64,000 bases of DNA, from assembly GCF_965638725.1 (NCBI RefSeq), contig NC_134963.1, positions 11,064,501-11,128,500 of the forward strand, written 5' to 3'. Numbering within the stretch: the stretch's first letter is position 1; each line of letters opens with the position of its first letter. The position numbers and the translations under genes are program-made. Below the pieces are notes generated by a model that saw nothing but the letters and a program-made list of their open reading frames with translations, did no database searches and had not been told where the DNA came from. Source of the stretch: Aptenodytes patagonicus (lineage: Eukaryota > Chordata > Aves > Sphenisciformes > Spheniscidae). Of this stretch, positions 1 through 9,879 are shown piece by piece.

Positions 1-12
1 ACCCGGACGTGA

Positions 13-280
13 TGTCCTGGTCTCGGCTGGGATAGAGTTAATTTTCTTCCTGGTAGCTGGTACAGTGCTGTGGTTTGGATTTAGGATGAGAATAATGTTG
101 AAAACACACCGGTGTTTTAGCTGTTGCTAAGCAGTGCTTACACTAGCCAAGGACTGTTCAGCTTTCCGTGCTGTACCGACCGAGAAGGCTGGAGGTGCAC
201 GAGAAGCTGGGAGGGGGCACAGCCAGGACAGCTGGCCCAAACTGGCCAGAGGGATATTCCATACCATGGGACATCATGCT
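13..280 (+). mobile_element. ERVL-like LTR fragment, copy 1 (fossil)
   Basis: About 268 bp of a bird-type endogenous retrovirus LTR, beginning with TGTCCTGG and recognised by its GGATAGAGTTAATTTTC and CTGGCCCAAACTGG blocks. Family assignment is from memory of avian ERVL-type LTRs. Only part of one LTR is present, with no internal genes, so it is a broken remnant. It sits immediately 3' of V1 in the V reading direction. Its flanks are shared with copies at 21726 and 51919, so it was spread by segmental duplication rather than by new insertions. Confidence 0.75.
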
Positions 281-335
281 CATTTTCTCTGATTTTGGAG
301 TCTGTGTCTCACTTCCTATTACACATTGTCACCAG

Positions 336-639
336 ACACCATAGCTGCTGCCATCGTAGCCACCACAGTAATAGACAGCCTCGTCCTCGGCTTGGACCCC
401 AGTGATGGTTAACGTGCCCGTGGTGCCGGACTTGGATCCGGAGAATCGCGAAGGGATGTCTGAGGGTCTCTTGTTGCTCTCATAGATCACAGTGACAGGG
501 CCACTGCCAGGAACCTTCTGCTGGTACCAGCCAACATAGCTGCTGCTGCTGCCGCCCCCGGAGCAGGTGATCCGGACGGTTTCTCCCAGGTTCGCTGACA
601 CCGAGGACGGCTGAGTCAGCGCTGCCTGGACCAGGGAAC
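336..639 (-). pseudogene. IGLV: V1, IGLV donor pseudogene (type a)
   Basis: Open V exon from the acceptor CCTCTCCCTCTCCAG at 640-654 through FR1 ([11 protein letters not shown]), CDR1 [13 protein letters not shown]2 ESNKRPSD and CDR3 [10 protein letters not shown]. The Cys-Trp-Cys core is intact. It has no leader exon or octamer. A heptamer relic TCTGGTG is followed by no recognisable nonamer, so it cannot rearrange. The low boundary is approximate. Only 228 bp separate it from V2. Confidence 0.93.
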
Positions 640-867
640 CTGGAGAGGGAGAGGAGAGAGGGGAGGAGACGGGACTTGGCCCCAGGAGCACAGCCCTCCC
701 CAGGCAGCGGGAAAGGGACAGGGCTCCTGTGCCCAGAGACCATGATGCCATGGAGGGACCCAGAGCCCCGCACACAGAGCCCAAGGCCAGAGCGCGAGGG
801 TCCTGCAAGGAGAAGCGGCAGCAGCAAGAAGAGGGGTAATGCCAGAGTCGGTGCCTCCGTCGTGCTG

Positions 868-1338
868 ACCAGCACTGCTGCCATCGTTGCTACCACAGTA
901 ATAGACAGCCTCGTCCTCGGCTTGGACCCCAGTGATGGTTAACGTGCCCGTGGTGCCGGACGCGGAGCCAGAGAATCGTGAAGGGATGTCCGAGGGTCTC
1001 TTGTTGTCATTGTAGATCACAGTGACAGGGCCACTCCCAGGTGTCTTCTGCTGGTACCAGCCGACACCACTGCCGCTGCTACCCCCGGAGCAGGTGATCC
1101 AGACGGTTTCTCCCGGGTTCGCTGACATCGAGGGCGGCTGAGTCAGTGCTGCCTGGACCAGGGAACCCGGAGAAGGAGAGGAGAGAGGGCAGAAGACGGG
1201 GGTCAGGCAGTGCCCCAGGAGCACAGCCCTCCCTGGGCAGCGGGACGGGGATGGGCCCCCTGAGCCCAAAGGCCCCAGCCAGGCACAGCCAGTCCGGCCG
1301 TGGGTGAGCACCATGAGGAGGAGAGGGGCCCAGGCCAC
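868..1338 (-). pseudogene. IGLV: V2, IGLV pseudogene with leader relic (type b)
   Basis: V exon 868-1166 with CDR1 [11 protein letters not shown]2 KTPGSGP, CDR2 NDNKRPSD and CDR3 [10 protein letters not shown]. The usual R in RITC is W. A leader relic at about 1292-1338 reads [17 protein letters not shown]: the start codon is GTG and the CAG/GT donor is gone. A TATA-like CTTAAG remains near 1402, but the octamer position near 1438 is mutated. The 3' side runs into the V1 upstream region with no RSS. Confidence 0.93.
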
Positions 1339-3525
1339 GGCGTCATGCCACCAGCTCTGCGTCCCCACGCCGATGGGGCTGTGCCATGGACCCCGACTCC
1401 CTCTTAAGCCCCCGCATGCCTGGGCACGGCCCCTCCGTGGAAACGTGGCCCCCAACGTTCACTGGCAGCTCCTGTCCCAGTGCTCCCCCTGCCCACTGCA
1501 GGCACGTCTCTGGCCCACCAAAAGGCACCGAGGTCGCTCTGGGCCGCCTGCTCCCTGGGCCACTCAGCTGGCAAAACCAGGTCCTGCTTCACACCAGGGC
1601 ACCACAACCGCGTTTCTCTCAGGAGCCACAAGACTGTGACGAGCTGGATCGAGGTGTCCGGGCAAGTGCTCCTCGACTCTGGTTTTGGTAAATACAGCCT
1701 TAGCCAAGACACGTGCCAAGGGATGGCCGAAACACTTTTCTGCCCTGCCTTGCTGAAGCGGCCTCTGCAGCCGCCTTAGCCCGGCCTGCGTCCCTGGCCT
1801 CACCCACCCTTAGAGCATCCCTCTGCGGCAGCACAGCTCCTCCAGCCGCGCTCCCGCTCCCCTTCCCCTCCCGCCCCGGGCGCTTCTCCGCGGGGCTCCG
1901 CACCCGTGGCCGGCCCAGCACAAGCCCGCAGTGCACCCCCACTGCAGGCTGGTGCTCCGAGACCTCCCGGGCCAGGGGCCAGGATTGCTCCACCAGCACA
2001 GACGCTCCCACTTCTCAGCAGCACCGCGGGGACGAGGCAAAGCGCCCTGGCCTCCGCTACCTCTGGAGCATGAGGGCAAACGCCCAGCCTGCCCAGCCCC
2101 ACACACCCGCGCAGAGCTCTCCACGCCACCCTTCCCAGACCCGCCTCTGCCTTTCCGTGCTGCTCCTAAGCAGGAGGTGGGACGGGTCTGCCGAAGCCGT
2201 TAGGGTCCTTGGGCCTCTCTGACAGACCCCAAAATGATTCAGGACTGCGTCTCAGGAAGCAAACAGCAGCTTCCTTTCGGCCCCCCGAGCCCCCTCACAC
2301 CAAATTCCAGCCCCCCTTCACCTTTCAGAAGCATAATCAATAGGACCCGGACACATGAAGACGGGGATTTATTATTCTATGTTCGTTCTACAGAAGAGGT
2401 TCAATGCCAAGCTACCACCACCCCCTGTGACTCCCTTAGGCCAGGAACACAGCAGCCCCTCCTTAGACACAGGATATTTTCCACAGGCCTCTTTCTCTTA
2501 ATCAGCAGCTGCTTCTGCTTCAAGTTCGGGTTCGCAACCAAGACTAACGCTTTTTTACAAGCTCACAAGCCAGAAAGTGTCGTGGCTGCTTCGCAGTCCA
2601 ACACGCCGCCGCAGCAGCAGCACCCCCCCGTGGCCTGCCTCCACTTCGACTTAACTGGAAGGAGAAGGAATGAAAGGCGGTGAGAAGTCAACAAGCAGGT
2701 TTGACCATGATTCAGTACTTCTTGAACTCAATTCTTTCTACTTGCACATCATCCTCAATTAGTTGGTACACATAAGTGACAACGGTGGAAGCCTGGATAT
2801 CCATCAGTACAAATGAAGGGATGATGTTCCTGGAAAGAAAACATGCTTTGTTGATCTTCCCGATTAGCTTACACTTCTCGCTATTAACATACCTTATGCT
2901 TACGCATTCTAATACGCTTGGTTGCCAAGGGCTGGAGGGGTCTGGGAAACACTGCAGTCTGCAGGCACCGACAACAGCGTCTCGGGCAGAGTTGCACTTA
3001 GCCTAGAACAGCCCTCGAGGCTACTGAACAGCCTACGTCGTGTCAGGCTCAGACATTTAAGCTGACAGTGCCTCCAGAAGTCTGACTTCCTACAAAATAT
3101 TGGCATGACGCTTCCGGGAAGACACCAGAAAGCCAAACGACTTCAAGACGCTGTGCAACTCGCCCCTCTCCGGGCCCAGGGAGCAGCCGCAGACGCACCA
3201 GTGCCGGGCTGTCACGCCCAACACGTGGGCTAAGTAAAACCCTGGTAACAGGGGAGCCCCACTGCGGTCCCCGGGAAGAGAGAGAGCTGGCCTCCTGGCG
3301 TGAAGGCTACCCAACAGTAAATAAACACACAGCTCCGGTGCCAACATCACATTTTGAGGGCAGGAACAACCAGCCGCACCGCAGGTCTGCATTACCGGGA
3401 GCTGTGTCACTTCCACATCCCAGAGCAGCAGCACCGTCAGGATCGCTGACACCCTTGCAGAGCAGACAGTTAACGGCCAAGCCAGAGCACCCAACCATGG
3501 CCACCCTGCAGGGCACCTGGACACT
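1339..3525. other. Alpha spacer, copy 1 (2.19 kb, no Ig sequence)
   Basis: This gap separates a type-b V from a type-c V. It contains a CpG-rich stretch at about 1790-2060 and a VPS29-like terminal exon (listed separately). The remainder shows no recognisable gene. Copies lie at 12888-15074, 23052-25238, 35775-37961, 44503-46689, 53245-55431 and 60798-62984, nearly identical with only scattered substitutions. Confidence 0.8.
2368..2829 (-). pseudogene. VPS29: VPS29-like terminal exon and 3'UTR fragment, copy 1
   Basis: On the minus strand a splice acceptor TTTTCTTTCCAG at 2830-2841 leads into 39 codons and TGA at 2712-2714. The reading is [17 protein letters not shown]..., ending [16 protein letters not shown]. 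This matches the C-terminus of VPS29, the metallophosphoesterase-fold subunit of endosomal retromer, as I remember it (mammals: LIGDDVKVERIEYKK plus one residue). An AATAAA signal at 2368-2373 closes a roughly 340-nt 3'UTR. No earlier VPS29 exon is recognisable upstream, so this is a detached genomic fragment, not a retrocopy, because the intronic acceptor is kept. The four changes in a normally invariant tail suggest relaxed constraint. Confidence 0.8.
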
Positions 3526-3812
3526 GATCAGCACTGCTGTCCTGGGCACCGCAGTAATAGACAGCCTCGTCCTCGGCTTGGACCCCAGTGATGGTTAACG
3601 TGTTCGTGGAGCCAGACTGGGATCCGGAGAATCGCGAAGGGATGTCCGAGGGTCTCTGGTTGCTGTTGTAGTGACGGGGGCACTGCCAGGAACCTTCTGC
3701 TGAAACCAGCCGTAGTAGCTGTTGCTGCTCCCGGAGCAGGTGATCCGGACGGTTTCTCCCAGGTTTGCTGACACTGAGGGCGGCTGAGTCAGCGCTGCCT
3801 GGACCAGGGAAC
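3526..3812 (-). pseudogene. IGLV: V3, frameshifted IGLV donor (type c)
   Basis: CDR1 SSNSYYG, CDR2 [11 protein letters not shown]3 [10 protein letters not shown] 7-nt deletion at the FR2/CDR2 border removes the VIY region and shifts the frame. V23, V34 and V43 share it; V13, V52 and V58 do not. There is no leader or RSS; the 3' end opens into the alpha spacer. Confidence 0.93.
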
Positions 3813-4040
3813 CTGGAGAGGGAGAGGAGAGAGGGGAGAAGAAGGGACTTGGCCCCAGGAGCACAGCCCTCCCCAGGCAGCGGGAAAGGGACAGGGCTCC
3901 TGTGCCCAGAGACCATGATGCCATGGAGGGACCCAGAGCCCCGCACACAGAGCCCAAGGCCAGAGTGCGAGGGTCCTGCAAGGAGAAGCGGCAGCAGCAA
4001 GAAGAGGGGTAATGCCAGAGTCGGTGCCTCCGTCGTGCTG

Positions 4041-4339
4041 ACCAGCACTGCTGCCGTCGTAGCTACCACAGTAATAGACAGCCTCGTCCTCGTCTTGGAC
4101 CCCAGTGATGGTTAACGTGCCCGTGGTGCCGGACGCGGAGCTGGAGAATCGCGAAGGGATGTCCGAGGGTCTCTGGTTGTTGTTGTAGATCACAGTGACG
4201 GGGGCACTGCCAGGAACCTTCTGCTGGTACCAGCCATAGTAGCTGCCGCTGCTAATCCCGGAGCAGGTGATCCGGACGGTTTCTCCTGGGTTTGCTGACA
4301 TCGAGGACGGCTGAGTCACTGCTGCCTGGACCAGGGAAC
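4041..4339 (-). pseudogene. IGLV: V4, IGLV donor (type d)
   Basis: Open V exon beginning [16 protein letters not shown], with CDR1 [12 protein letters not shown]2 NNNQRPSD, the FR3 variants SSSASG and VQDEDE, and CDR3 [10 protein letters not shown]. It has no leader, promoter or RSS. It lies 228 bp upstream of V3, the same tight pairing as V2/V1. Confidence 0.93.
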
Positions 4340-4820
4340 CTGGAGAGGGAGAGGAGAGAGGGGAGGAGACAGGGGTCAGCAAGTGCCCCAGGAGCACAGC
4401 CCTCCCCGAGCAGCGGGACAGGGAATGCCACAATTGGAGGAGAACAGACCCGGACATGGTCACAGGCACATTTGGGGAGGTGAGCCCAGCACAACGCAGC
4501 CCAGCACAGAGGCAGCTCTGGCAGGAGCCAGAATGATGACATGGTGACATGTCATCAGTAGCAAGAGGCAGTGGGGTGGCAGACAATGCCACATTGTGAA
4601 CTTTGTAGGCACAGGGACAATGGGCCCCAGCCACGGAGTCACCTCCAGTGCTCTGGGACACAAAAGGGAGGACATTCACAGCCACGGCTGTGCAGAGGGG
4701 ACAGGAACCTGCCTCAGGCCCACAGCCACAACCCTGCTCGGCCAGGAGGGAGAAGGGCGGAAAAACATGCCTCTGATTTGGAGTCTGTGTCTCACTTCCT
4801 ATTACTCATTGTCACCAGAC
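4340..4820. other. V4-V5 gap, no gene seen
   Basis: About 480 bp of intron remnant and diverged flank, without promoter octamer, RSS or recognisable repeat. Equivalent gaps: 15896-16375, 26053-26533, 38782-39262 and 47510-47990. Confidence 0.6.
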
Positions 4821-5116
4821 ACCATAGCTGCTGCTGCTGTCCAAGCCACCACAGTAATAGACAGCCTCGTCCTCGGCTTGGACCCCAGTGATGGTTAACG
4901 TGCCCGTGGAGCCGGATGTGGAGCCGGAGAATCGCGAAGGGATGTCCGAGGGTCTCTTGTTGCTGCTGTAGATCACAGTGACGGGGGCACTGCCAGGAAC
5001 CTTCTGCTGGAACCAGCCATAGCTACCGCTACCCCCGGAGCAGGTGATCCGGACGGTTTCTCCCAGGTTCGCTGACACCGAGGACGGCTGAGTCAGCGCT
5101 GCCTGGACCAGGGAAC
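4821..5116 (-). pseudogene. IGLV: V5, IGLV donor (type e)
   Basis: Short CDR1 GGSGSYG with GWFQQK, CDR2 [11 protein letters not shown]3 [11 protein letters not shown]. The frame is open. The 3' flank resembles that of type a (relic TCTGGTG, no nonamer). No leader or octamer. Confidence 0.93.
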
Positions 5117-5698
5117 CTGGAGAGGGAGAGGAGAGAGGGGAGAAGACGGGGGTCAGCCAGTGCCCCAGGAGCACAGCCCTCCCCAGGCAGCGGGATGGGG
5201 TCAGGGCCCCTCTTCCATAAGGTCCCGATACCACACAGGACCCAGAGCAACACGTTCAGAGCCCAAAGCCAGAGCCCTGGGGCCCCGGGAGGAGAGCTGG
5301 CAGAAGCAGGGACGGGGAGTGCCAGAGGTGGATAAGGGCCTCGGTCAGGGTATGGGCACATTATGGGGGAGCACAACCCTGCCCAGGCCAGAGCAGCCCA
5401 GCACAGAGGCAACTCCAACAGGAAGAGGAGGATGGGGATGCCAGGAGCAAGAGGCAGTTGGGCTGGGGACAAGGCAATGCCATGCCTTCTGTAGGGAGAG
5501 ATACGAAGCGCCCCCGGGCCCAGAGTCATCTCGCGCACGGCATGGTACAGTCTGGAGAACATTCACAGGCATATCCTTGGACAGGGACAGGAACTTGCTC
5601 CAGCCCCACAGCTCTGCTCATCCAGGAGAGAGAAGGGCAGAGAACCTACATTTTTAAATCCTCTGTACCTCACTTCCACATCTCTCTGCGTCACTACA
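5117..5698. other. V5-V6 gap, no gene seen
   Basis: About 580 bp with no recognisable coding, promoter or mobile sequence. It includes the degenerate RSS relic of V6 at its upper end. Equivalents: 16673-17254, 26830-27411, 39559-40140 and 48287-48868. Confidence 0.6.
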
Positions 5699-6002
5699 AC
5701 AGCATCACTGCTGCTGTCCCTGCTACCACAGTAATAGACAGCCTCGTCCTCTGCTTGGACCCCAGTGATGGTTAACGTGCCCGTGGAGCCGGACGTGGAG
5801 CCGGAGAATCGCGAAGGGATGTCCGAGGGTCTGTTGGTGTTATCGTAGATCACAGTGACGGGGGCACTGCCAGGAACCTTCTGCTGGTACCAGCCAACAG
5901 CATAACTGCTGCTGTCAATCCCGGAGCAGGTGATCCGGATGGTTTCTCCTGGGTTCGCTGACACCGAGGACGGCTGAGTCAGCGCTGCCTGGACCAGGGA
6001 AC
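5699..6002 (-). pseudogene. IGLV: V6, IGLV donor (type f)
   Basis: CDR1 [13 protein letters not shown]2 [11 protein letters not shown]3 [10 protein letters not shown]. Open V exon. The heptamer relic at 5692-5698 reads TGTAGTG on the coding strand: the essential CAC is lost and no nonamer follows at 23 nt. No leader. Confidence 0.93.
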
Positions 6003-6122
6003 CTGGAGAGGGAGAGGAGAGAGGGGAGGAGACGGGGGTCAGGCAGTGCCCCAGGAGCACAGCCCTCCCTGGGCAGTGGGACAGGGAATGCCACAATCAG
6101 AGGAGAACAGACCTGGACGTGG

Positions 6123-6390
6123 TGTCCTGGTCTTGGCTGGGATAGAGTTAATTTTCTTCCCAGTAGCTGGTACAGTGCTGTGGTTTGGATTTAGGACAAG
6201 GATAATGTTGATAACACACTGATGTTTTAGTTGTTGCTAAGCAGTGCTTACACTAGTCAAGGACTGTTCAGCTTCCCGTGCTCTACCAACCGAGAAGGCT
6301 GGAGGTGCACGAGAAGCTGGGAGGGGGCACAGCCAGGACAGCTGGCCCAAACTGGCCAGAGGGATATTCCATACCATGGGACATCATGCT
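6123..6390 (+). mobile_element. ERVL-like LTR fragment, copy 2 (fossil)
   Basis: The same partial LTR as at position 13 but of a second sequence subtype. It lies between V6 and V7 and is shared with the copy at 17679. It is a broken remnant without internal sequence. Confidence 0.75.
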
Positions 6391-6445
6391 CATTTTCTCT
6401 GATTTTGGAGTCTGTGTCTCACTTCCTATTACACATTGTCACCAG

Positions 6446-6743
6446 ACACCATAGCTGCTGCCATCGTAGCCACCGCAGTAATAGACAGCCTCGTCCTCGG
6501 CTTGGACCCCAGTGATGGTTAACGTGCTCGTGGAGCCAGACTGGGATCCGGAGAATCGCGAAGGGATGTCCGAGGGTCTCTGGTTGCTGTTGTAGATCAC
6601 AGTGACGGGGGCACTGCCAGGAACCTTCTGCTGAAACCAGCCGTAGTAGCTGTTGCTGCTCCCGGAGCAGGTGATCCGGACGGTTTCTCCCAGGTTTGCT
6701 GACACTGAGGGCGGCTGAGTCAGCGCTGCCTGGACCAGGGAAC
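6446..6743 (-). pseudogene. IGLV: V7, IGLV donor (a/c hybrid)
   Basis: The 3' end (CDR3 [13 protein letters not shown]-side flank) is type a. CDR1 SSNSYYG, CDR2 NSNQRPSD and the upstream flank are type c without the 7-nt deletion. This mixture marks a recombination junction inside the V exon. No leader or RSS. Confidence 0.9.
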
Positions 6744-6971
6744 CTGGAGAGGGAGAGGAGAGAGGGGAGAAGAAGGGACTTGGCCCCAGGAGCACAGCCC
6801 TCCCCAGGCAGCGGGAAAGGGACAGGGCTCCTGTGCCCAGAGACCATGATGCCATGGAGGGACCCAGAGCCCCGCACACAGAGCCCAAGGCCAGAGCGCG
6901 AGGGTCCTGCAAGGAGAAGCGGCAGCAGCAAGAAGAGGGGTAATGCCAGAGTCGGTGCCTCCGTCGTGCTG

Positions 6972-7465
6972 ACCAGCACTGCTGCCATCGTTGCTACCAC
7001 AGTAATAGACAGCCTCGTCCTTGGCTTGGACCCCAGTGATGGTTAACGTGCCCGTGGTGCCGGACACGGAGCCAGAGAATCGCGAAGGGATGTCCGAGGG
7101 TCTCTGGTTGTTGTTGTAGATCACAGTGACGGGGGCACTGCCAGGAACCTTCTGCTGGTACCAGCCAGCATAAGCATAGCCGCTGCCGCTGCTACCCCCG
7201 GAGCAGGTGATCCGGACGGTTTCTCCTGGGTTCGCTGACATCGAGGACGGCTGAGTCACTGCTGCCTGGACCAGGGAACCTGGAGAGGGAGAGGAGAGAG
7301 GGGAGGAGACGGGGGTCAGCCAGTGCCCCAGGAGCACAGCCCTCCCCGGGCAGCAGGACAGAGATGGGCTCCCTGTGCCCAGAGGCCCCGGCCGGGCACA
7401 GTGAGTCTGGCCAGGGCACCTGAGCTGTGGGCGAGCACCGCGAGGAGGAGAGGAGCCCAGGCCAT
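6972..7465 (-). pseudogene. IGLV: V8, IGLV with promoter and leader but no RSS
   Basis: The leader exon at 7420-7465 encodes [16 protein letters not shown] and ends in a CAG/GT donor. A 140-nt intron follows, then the V exon 6972-7279 ([16 protein letters not shown], long CDR1 [15 protein letters not shown]2 [11 protein letters not shown]3 [10 protein letters not shown]). FR3 reads [11 protein letters not shown] where nearly all others have VQAED. Octamer and TATA box are present (listed separately). The 3' end is type d and runs straight into the V7 upstream region with neither heptamer nor nonamer. It could be transcribed and spliced but should not rearrange. Confidence 0.9.
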
Positions 7466-7526
7466 GGCGCAATCCCACCAGCTCCGTGTCCCCACGCCGA
7501 TGGAGCTCTTTTGCGGACCCCGACTC

Positions 7527-7572
7527 CCTTTTAAGCCCCCGCCTGCCCAGGGCACAACCCCTCCATGCAAAT
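7527..7572 (-). promoter_or_regulatory. V8 promoter: VL octamer and TATA-like box
   Basis: On the coding strand ATTTGCAT (7565-7572) lies about 100 bp upstream of the leader ATG, with CTTAAAAGG (7527-7535) about 62 bp upstream. The ATTTGCAT orientation is the one known for light-chain V promoters and is bound by Oct factors. Confidence 0.88.
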
Positions 7573-9257
7573 CTGACCCCGTGCTCAGGGCCGGATCCTG
7601 CCCATGCCTCTCTCCCCACCTCCCTCCCCACTCCCCGCCCAACCCCACCATCCCAGATGCAGTGGGGCTTGTCCCCGGGCATAGAGCGGAGCCACGTCCC
7701 AGCTCAGAGCCCAAAATCCACCAGCAGAGACCCCCTGTCCCCAGTCCAGGCCGAATGGCTGCAGGGCCAAAGGGCGCGGGAGAGCCGGGCGCTGGGGGCA
7801 GGGGGGTAGGGGGTGGCAGGCAGCACCCGTAGCTCCAACATCCCCCCCACAGGTTGCGGGGAGCAGATGAACTGGTGCCTGTGCCGAGGATGGAAGGACA
7901 AGCCCTTGCCCACGCTATTGCCACTGGGGTGGATTTTTGCGGTCCAGCTGGGCCCAGCTAGGGTCTCCCATGGGGAAAGGGCTGGGAAAAGGCAGGAGGA
8001 GCAAAGCCCCCCTTTCCATCCCTCTGAGCTCCTCAGCTGAACATTATCTGTGATTGATGAGCCCCTGTGACCTTAATGTGGAGCGGACGAGGAGCACGCC
8101 TGGGAGCGGGGCTCGCTGGGGAGCACAGAATAGCCCTCGCCCTTGAGGACCACAGGGTGCTCGATGCATCCCTGCCCATGCCCTCCTGGCCCCGGCCCAT
8201 GGCACGTGGCCCTCCCAACACCACGGTCCTGGGCACAGAGCTGGGGGACAAGGCGACCTGGGAGCCGGCTACCCATGCGGCAGCTCCCGACACCACAAAC
8301 GCAGCCCCCGTGGGGCCAGCACCCCTGCCCACAGCCTGGCCCTATCACACACCCTCACACCCAGTCTGTGTCCCCTGTCCCGTCACACTCATGGGGAGGC
8401 AGGAAATGTCAAAGCTGAAAACAAGCAGCCCCCCATGACACAGAGGAGCCAGCACCTTTGTGCCCAGCAGTAGCCCCAGTCCCGGGGTCCCGCAACAGGA
8501 CGGGGATGGGGTCAGGGTGCTGGGCAGCGCCTTGCTGTTGTGGGGCCATGGTGGGACATTGCCCAGGGCCAAGAGCTTCCCAGGGGGCCAGAGGTGCAAA
8601 CACAGCCAACGCTGGCGTAGCCCATGGCTCCTCTTGCAGTACAACAGAGCAGCCCCTGGCCAGCCCTGCTCTGCCCCCTGGGGCGATGGCCCTGGGGCTG
8701 AACCCCCCTGGGGCCATGGCCCAGGGGCTCCTGACGCAGCTGGGCTGGGAGGAGGGCAGGGAGGCACCCAGCAGGGCCCTGGGTGCCAGCTGGGGAGCGC
8801 AGGGGACCTCGGACCTGCAGCACGGGGCAGGGACAGGGCTGCTGGGGGTCATCCCAGCACTTCTTTACCAAGAGGGTGGTCAAACACTGGACAGCCTTCC
8901 TAGAGAGGCAGTCGATGCCCCAAGCCTGTCAGTGTTACAGAGGCATTAGGACAATGCCCTTAATAACAGGCTTTAATGTTTGGTCAGCCCTGAAGTGGTC
9001 AGGCAGTTGGACTAGACGATCGTTGTAGGTCCCCTCCAACAGAAATATCCTGTCCTATCCTGTCCTGTCCTGTCCTAGCCTATCTGCTCTCCTCCCCAAA
9101 TGACAGGGGACTGGCACAGACCTGGGGCTCTAAGGGATAGCTGAGCCTGGACACCAGGCACAGCCACCTGCAGCGCAGGGCAGGGCCATGGTGGGGACCT
9201 GCACCACCATCAAACAGGGACAGCTGAGACTCCTAACTGGCCCTTGTGATGGCGGGA
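7573..9257. other. Beta spacer, copy 1
   Basis: GC-rich, gene-free interval between the V8 promoter and the V9 RSS, containing a CR1 3' fragment. Its part beyond about 8480 is paralogous to the epsilon spacer (31380-32130). Copy 2 is 29210-30897. Open frames here show no family resemblance. Confidence 0.7.
8855..9088 (+). mobile_element. CR1 LINE 3' end, copy 1
   Basis: A 5'-truncated CR1 fragment of about 230 bp. It has the typical terminal text GTCAGGCAGTTGGACTAGA and GGTCCCCTCCAACAGAAAT followed by a degenerate pentamer tail (TGTCC/TATCC units). The gamma and epsilon spacers have an empty equivalent site joining the two flanks directly, which supports these boundaries. It carries no coding capacity. 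Confidence 0.88.
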
Positions 9258-9296
9258 GGTTTTTGTATCACTTCCCCAGTGCTCTGTGTCACCATT
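9258..9296 (-). other. V9 RSS, nonamer intact, heptamer lost
   Basis: Nonamer ACAAAAACC (9258-9266) and a 23-nt spacer, but the heptamer position (9290-9296) reads AATGGTG instead of CACAGTG. The CAC needed for RAG cleavage is missing. Confidence 0.85.
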
Positions 9297-9772
9297 ATAG
9301 CTGCTGTCGTAGCCACCACAGTAATAGACAGCCTCGTCCTCGGCTTGGACCCCAGTGATGGTTAATGTGGCTGTGGAGCCGGACTTGGATCCGGAGAATC
9401 GCGAAGGGATGTCCGAGGGTCTCTTGTCGTTGTAGTAGATCACAGTGACGGGGGCACTGCCAGGAACCTTCTGCTGGTACCAGCCAGCATAAGCACTGCT
9501 GCTGCTAAGCCCGGAGCAGGTGATCTTGACAGTTCCTCCTGGGTTTGCTGACATCGAGGGCGGCTGAGTCACTGCTGCCTGGACCAGGGAACCTGGAGAG
9601 GGAGAGGAGAGAGGGGAGAAGACGGGGGTCAGCCAGTGCCCCAGGAGCACAGCCCTCCCTGGGCAGCGGGATGGGCTCCCTGTGCCCAGAGGCCCCGGCC
9701 GGGCACAGTGAGTCTGGCCAGGGCACCTGAGACGTGGGCAAGCACCGCGAGGAGGAGAGGAGCCCAGGCCAT
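9297..9772 (-). pseudogene. IGLV: V9, IGLV with promoter and leader, dead heptamer
   Basis: Leader exon 9727-9772 encodes [16 protein letters not shown]. After a 134-nt intron the V exon 9297-9592 reads [24 protein letters not shown]1 [12 protein letters not shown]2 YNDKRPSD and CDR3 [10 protein letters not shown]. It is open and keeps both Cys and the Trp. Its promoter is intact. The only visible fault is the heptamer. The closest relative is V29, which has the same V exon but lost the leader start. Conversion of a few bases at the heptamer would separate it from the complete class, so it is either a recently disabled gene or a donor. Confidence 0.9.
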
Positions 9773-9833
9773 GGCGCGATCCCACCAGCTCCATGTCTCC
9801 ACGCTGATGGAGTTCTTTTGCGGACCCCGACTC

Positions 9834-9879
9834 CCTTTTAAGCCCCCACCCACCTGGGGCATGGCCCCTCCATGCAAAT
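9834..9879 (-). promoter_or_regulatory. V9 promoter: VL octamer and TATA-like box
   Basis: ATTTGCAT at 9872-9879 and CTTAAAAGG at 9834-9842, in the same spacing to the leader ATG as in V8. Confidence 0.88.

Noticed and set aside
1790-2060. CpG-rich stretch as a promoter of a housekeeping gene
   Set aside because: No first exon or donor recognisable; composition alone is not enough.
2234-2683. 149-codon plus-strand frame repeated in all seven alpha spacers
   Set aside because: It is antisense to the VPS29-like 3'UTR and is preserved only because the copies are near-identical.
2893-2941. Putative penultimate exon of the VPS29-like gene (donor GTATGT, 63-nt intron)
   Set aside because: The in-frame reading (…VLECVSI) does not match VPS29, and the intron would be unusually short; it is more likely intronic or rearranged flank.
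8067-8438. Small open frames in the beta spacer
   Set aside because: Overlapping frames on both strands, no start context or family resemblance.
9258-9289. CACAGAG 15 nt from the V9 nonamer as an alternative heptamer
   Set aside because: Spacing fits neither 12 nor 23 nt, and the equivalent bases lie in the spacer of intact RSSs.
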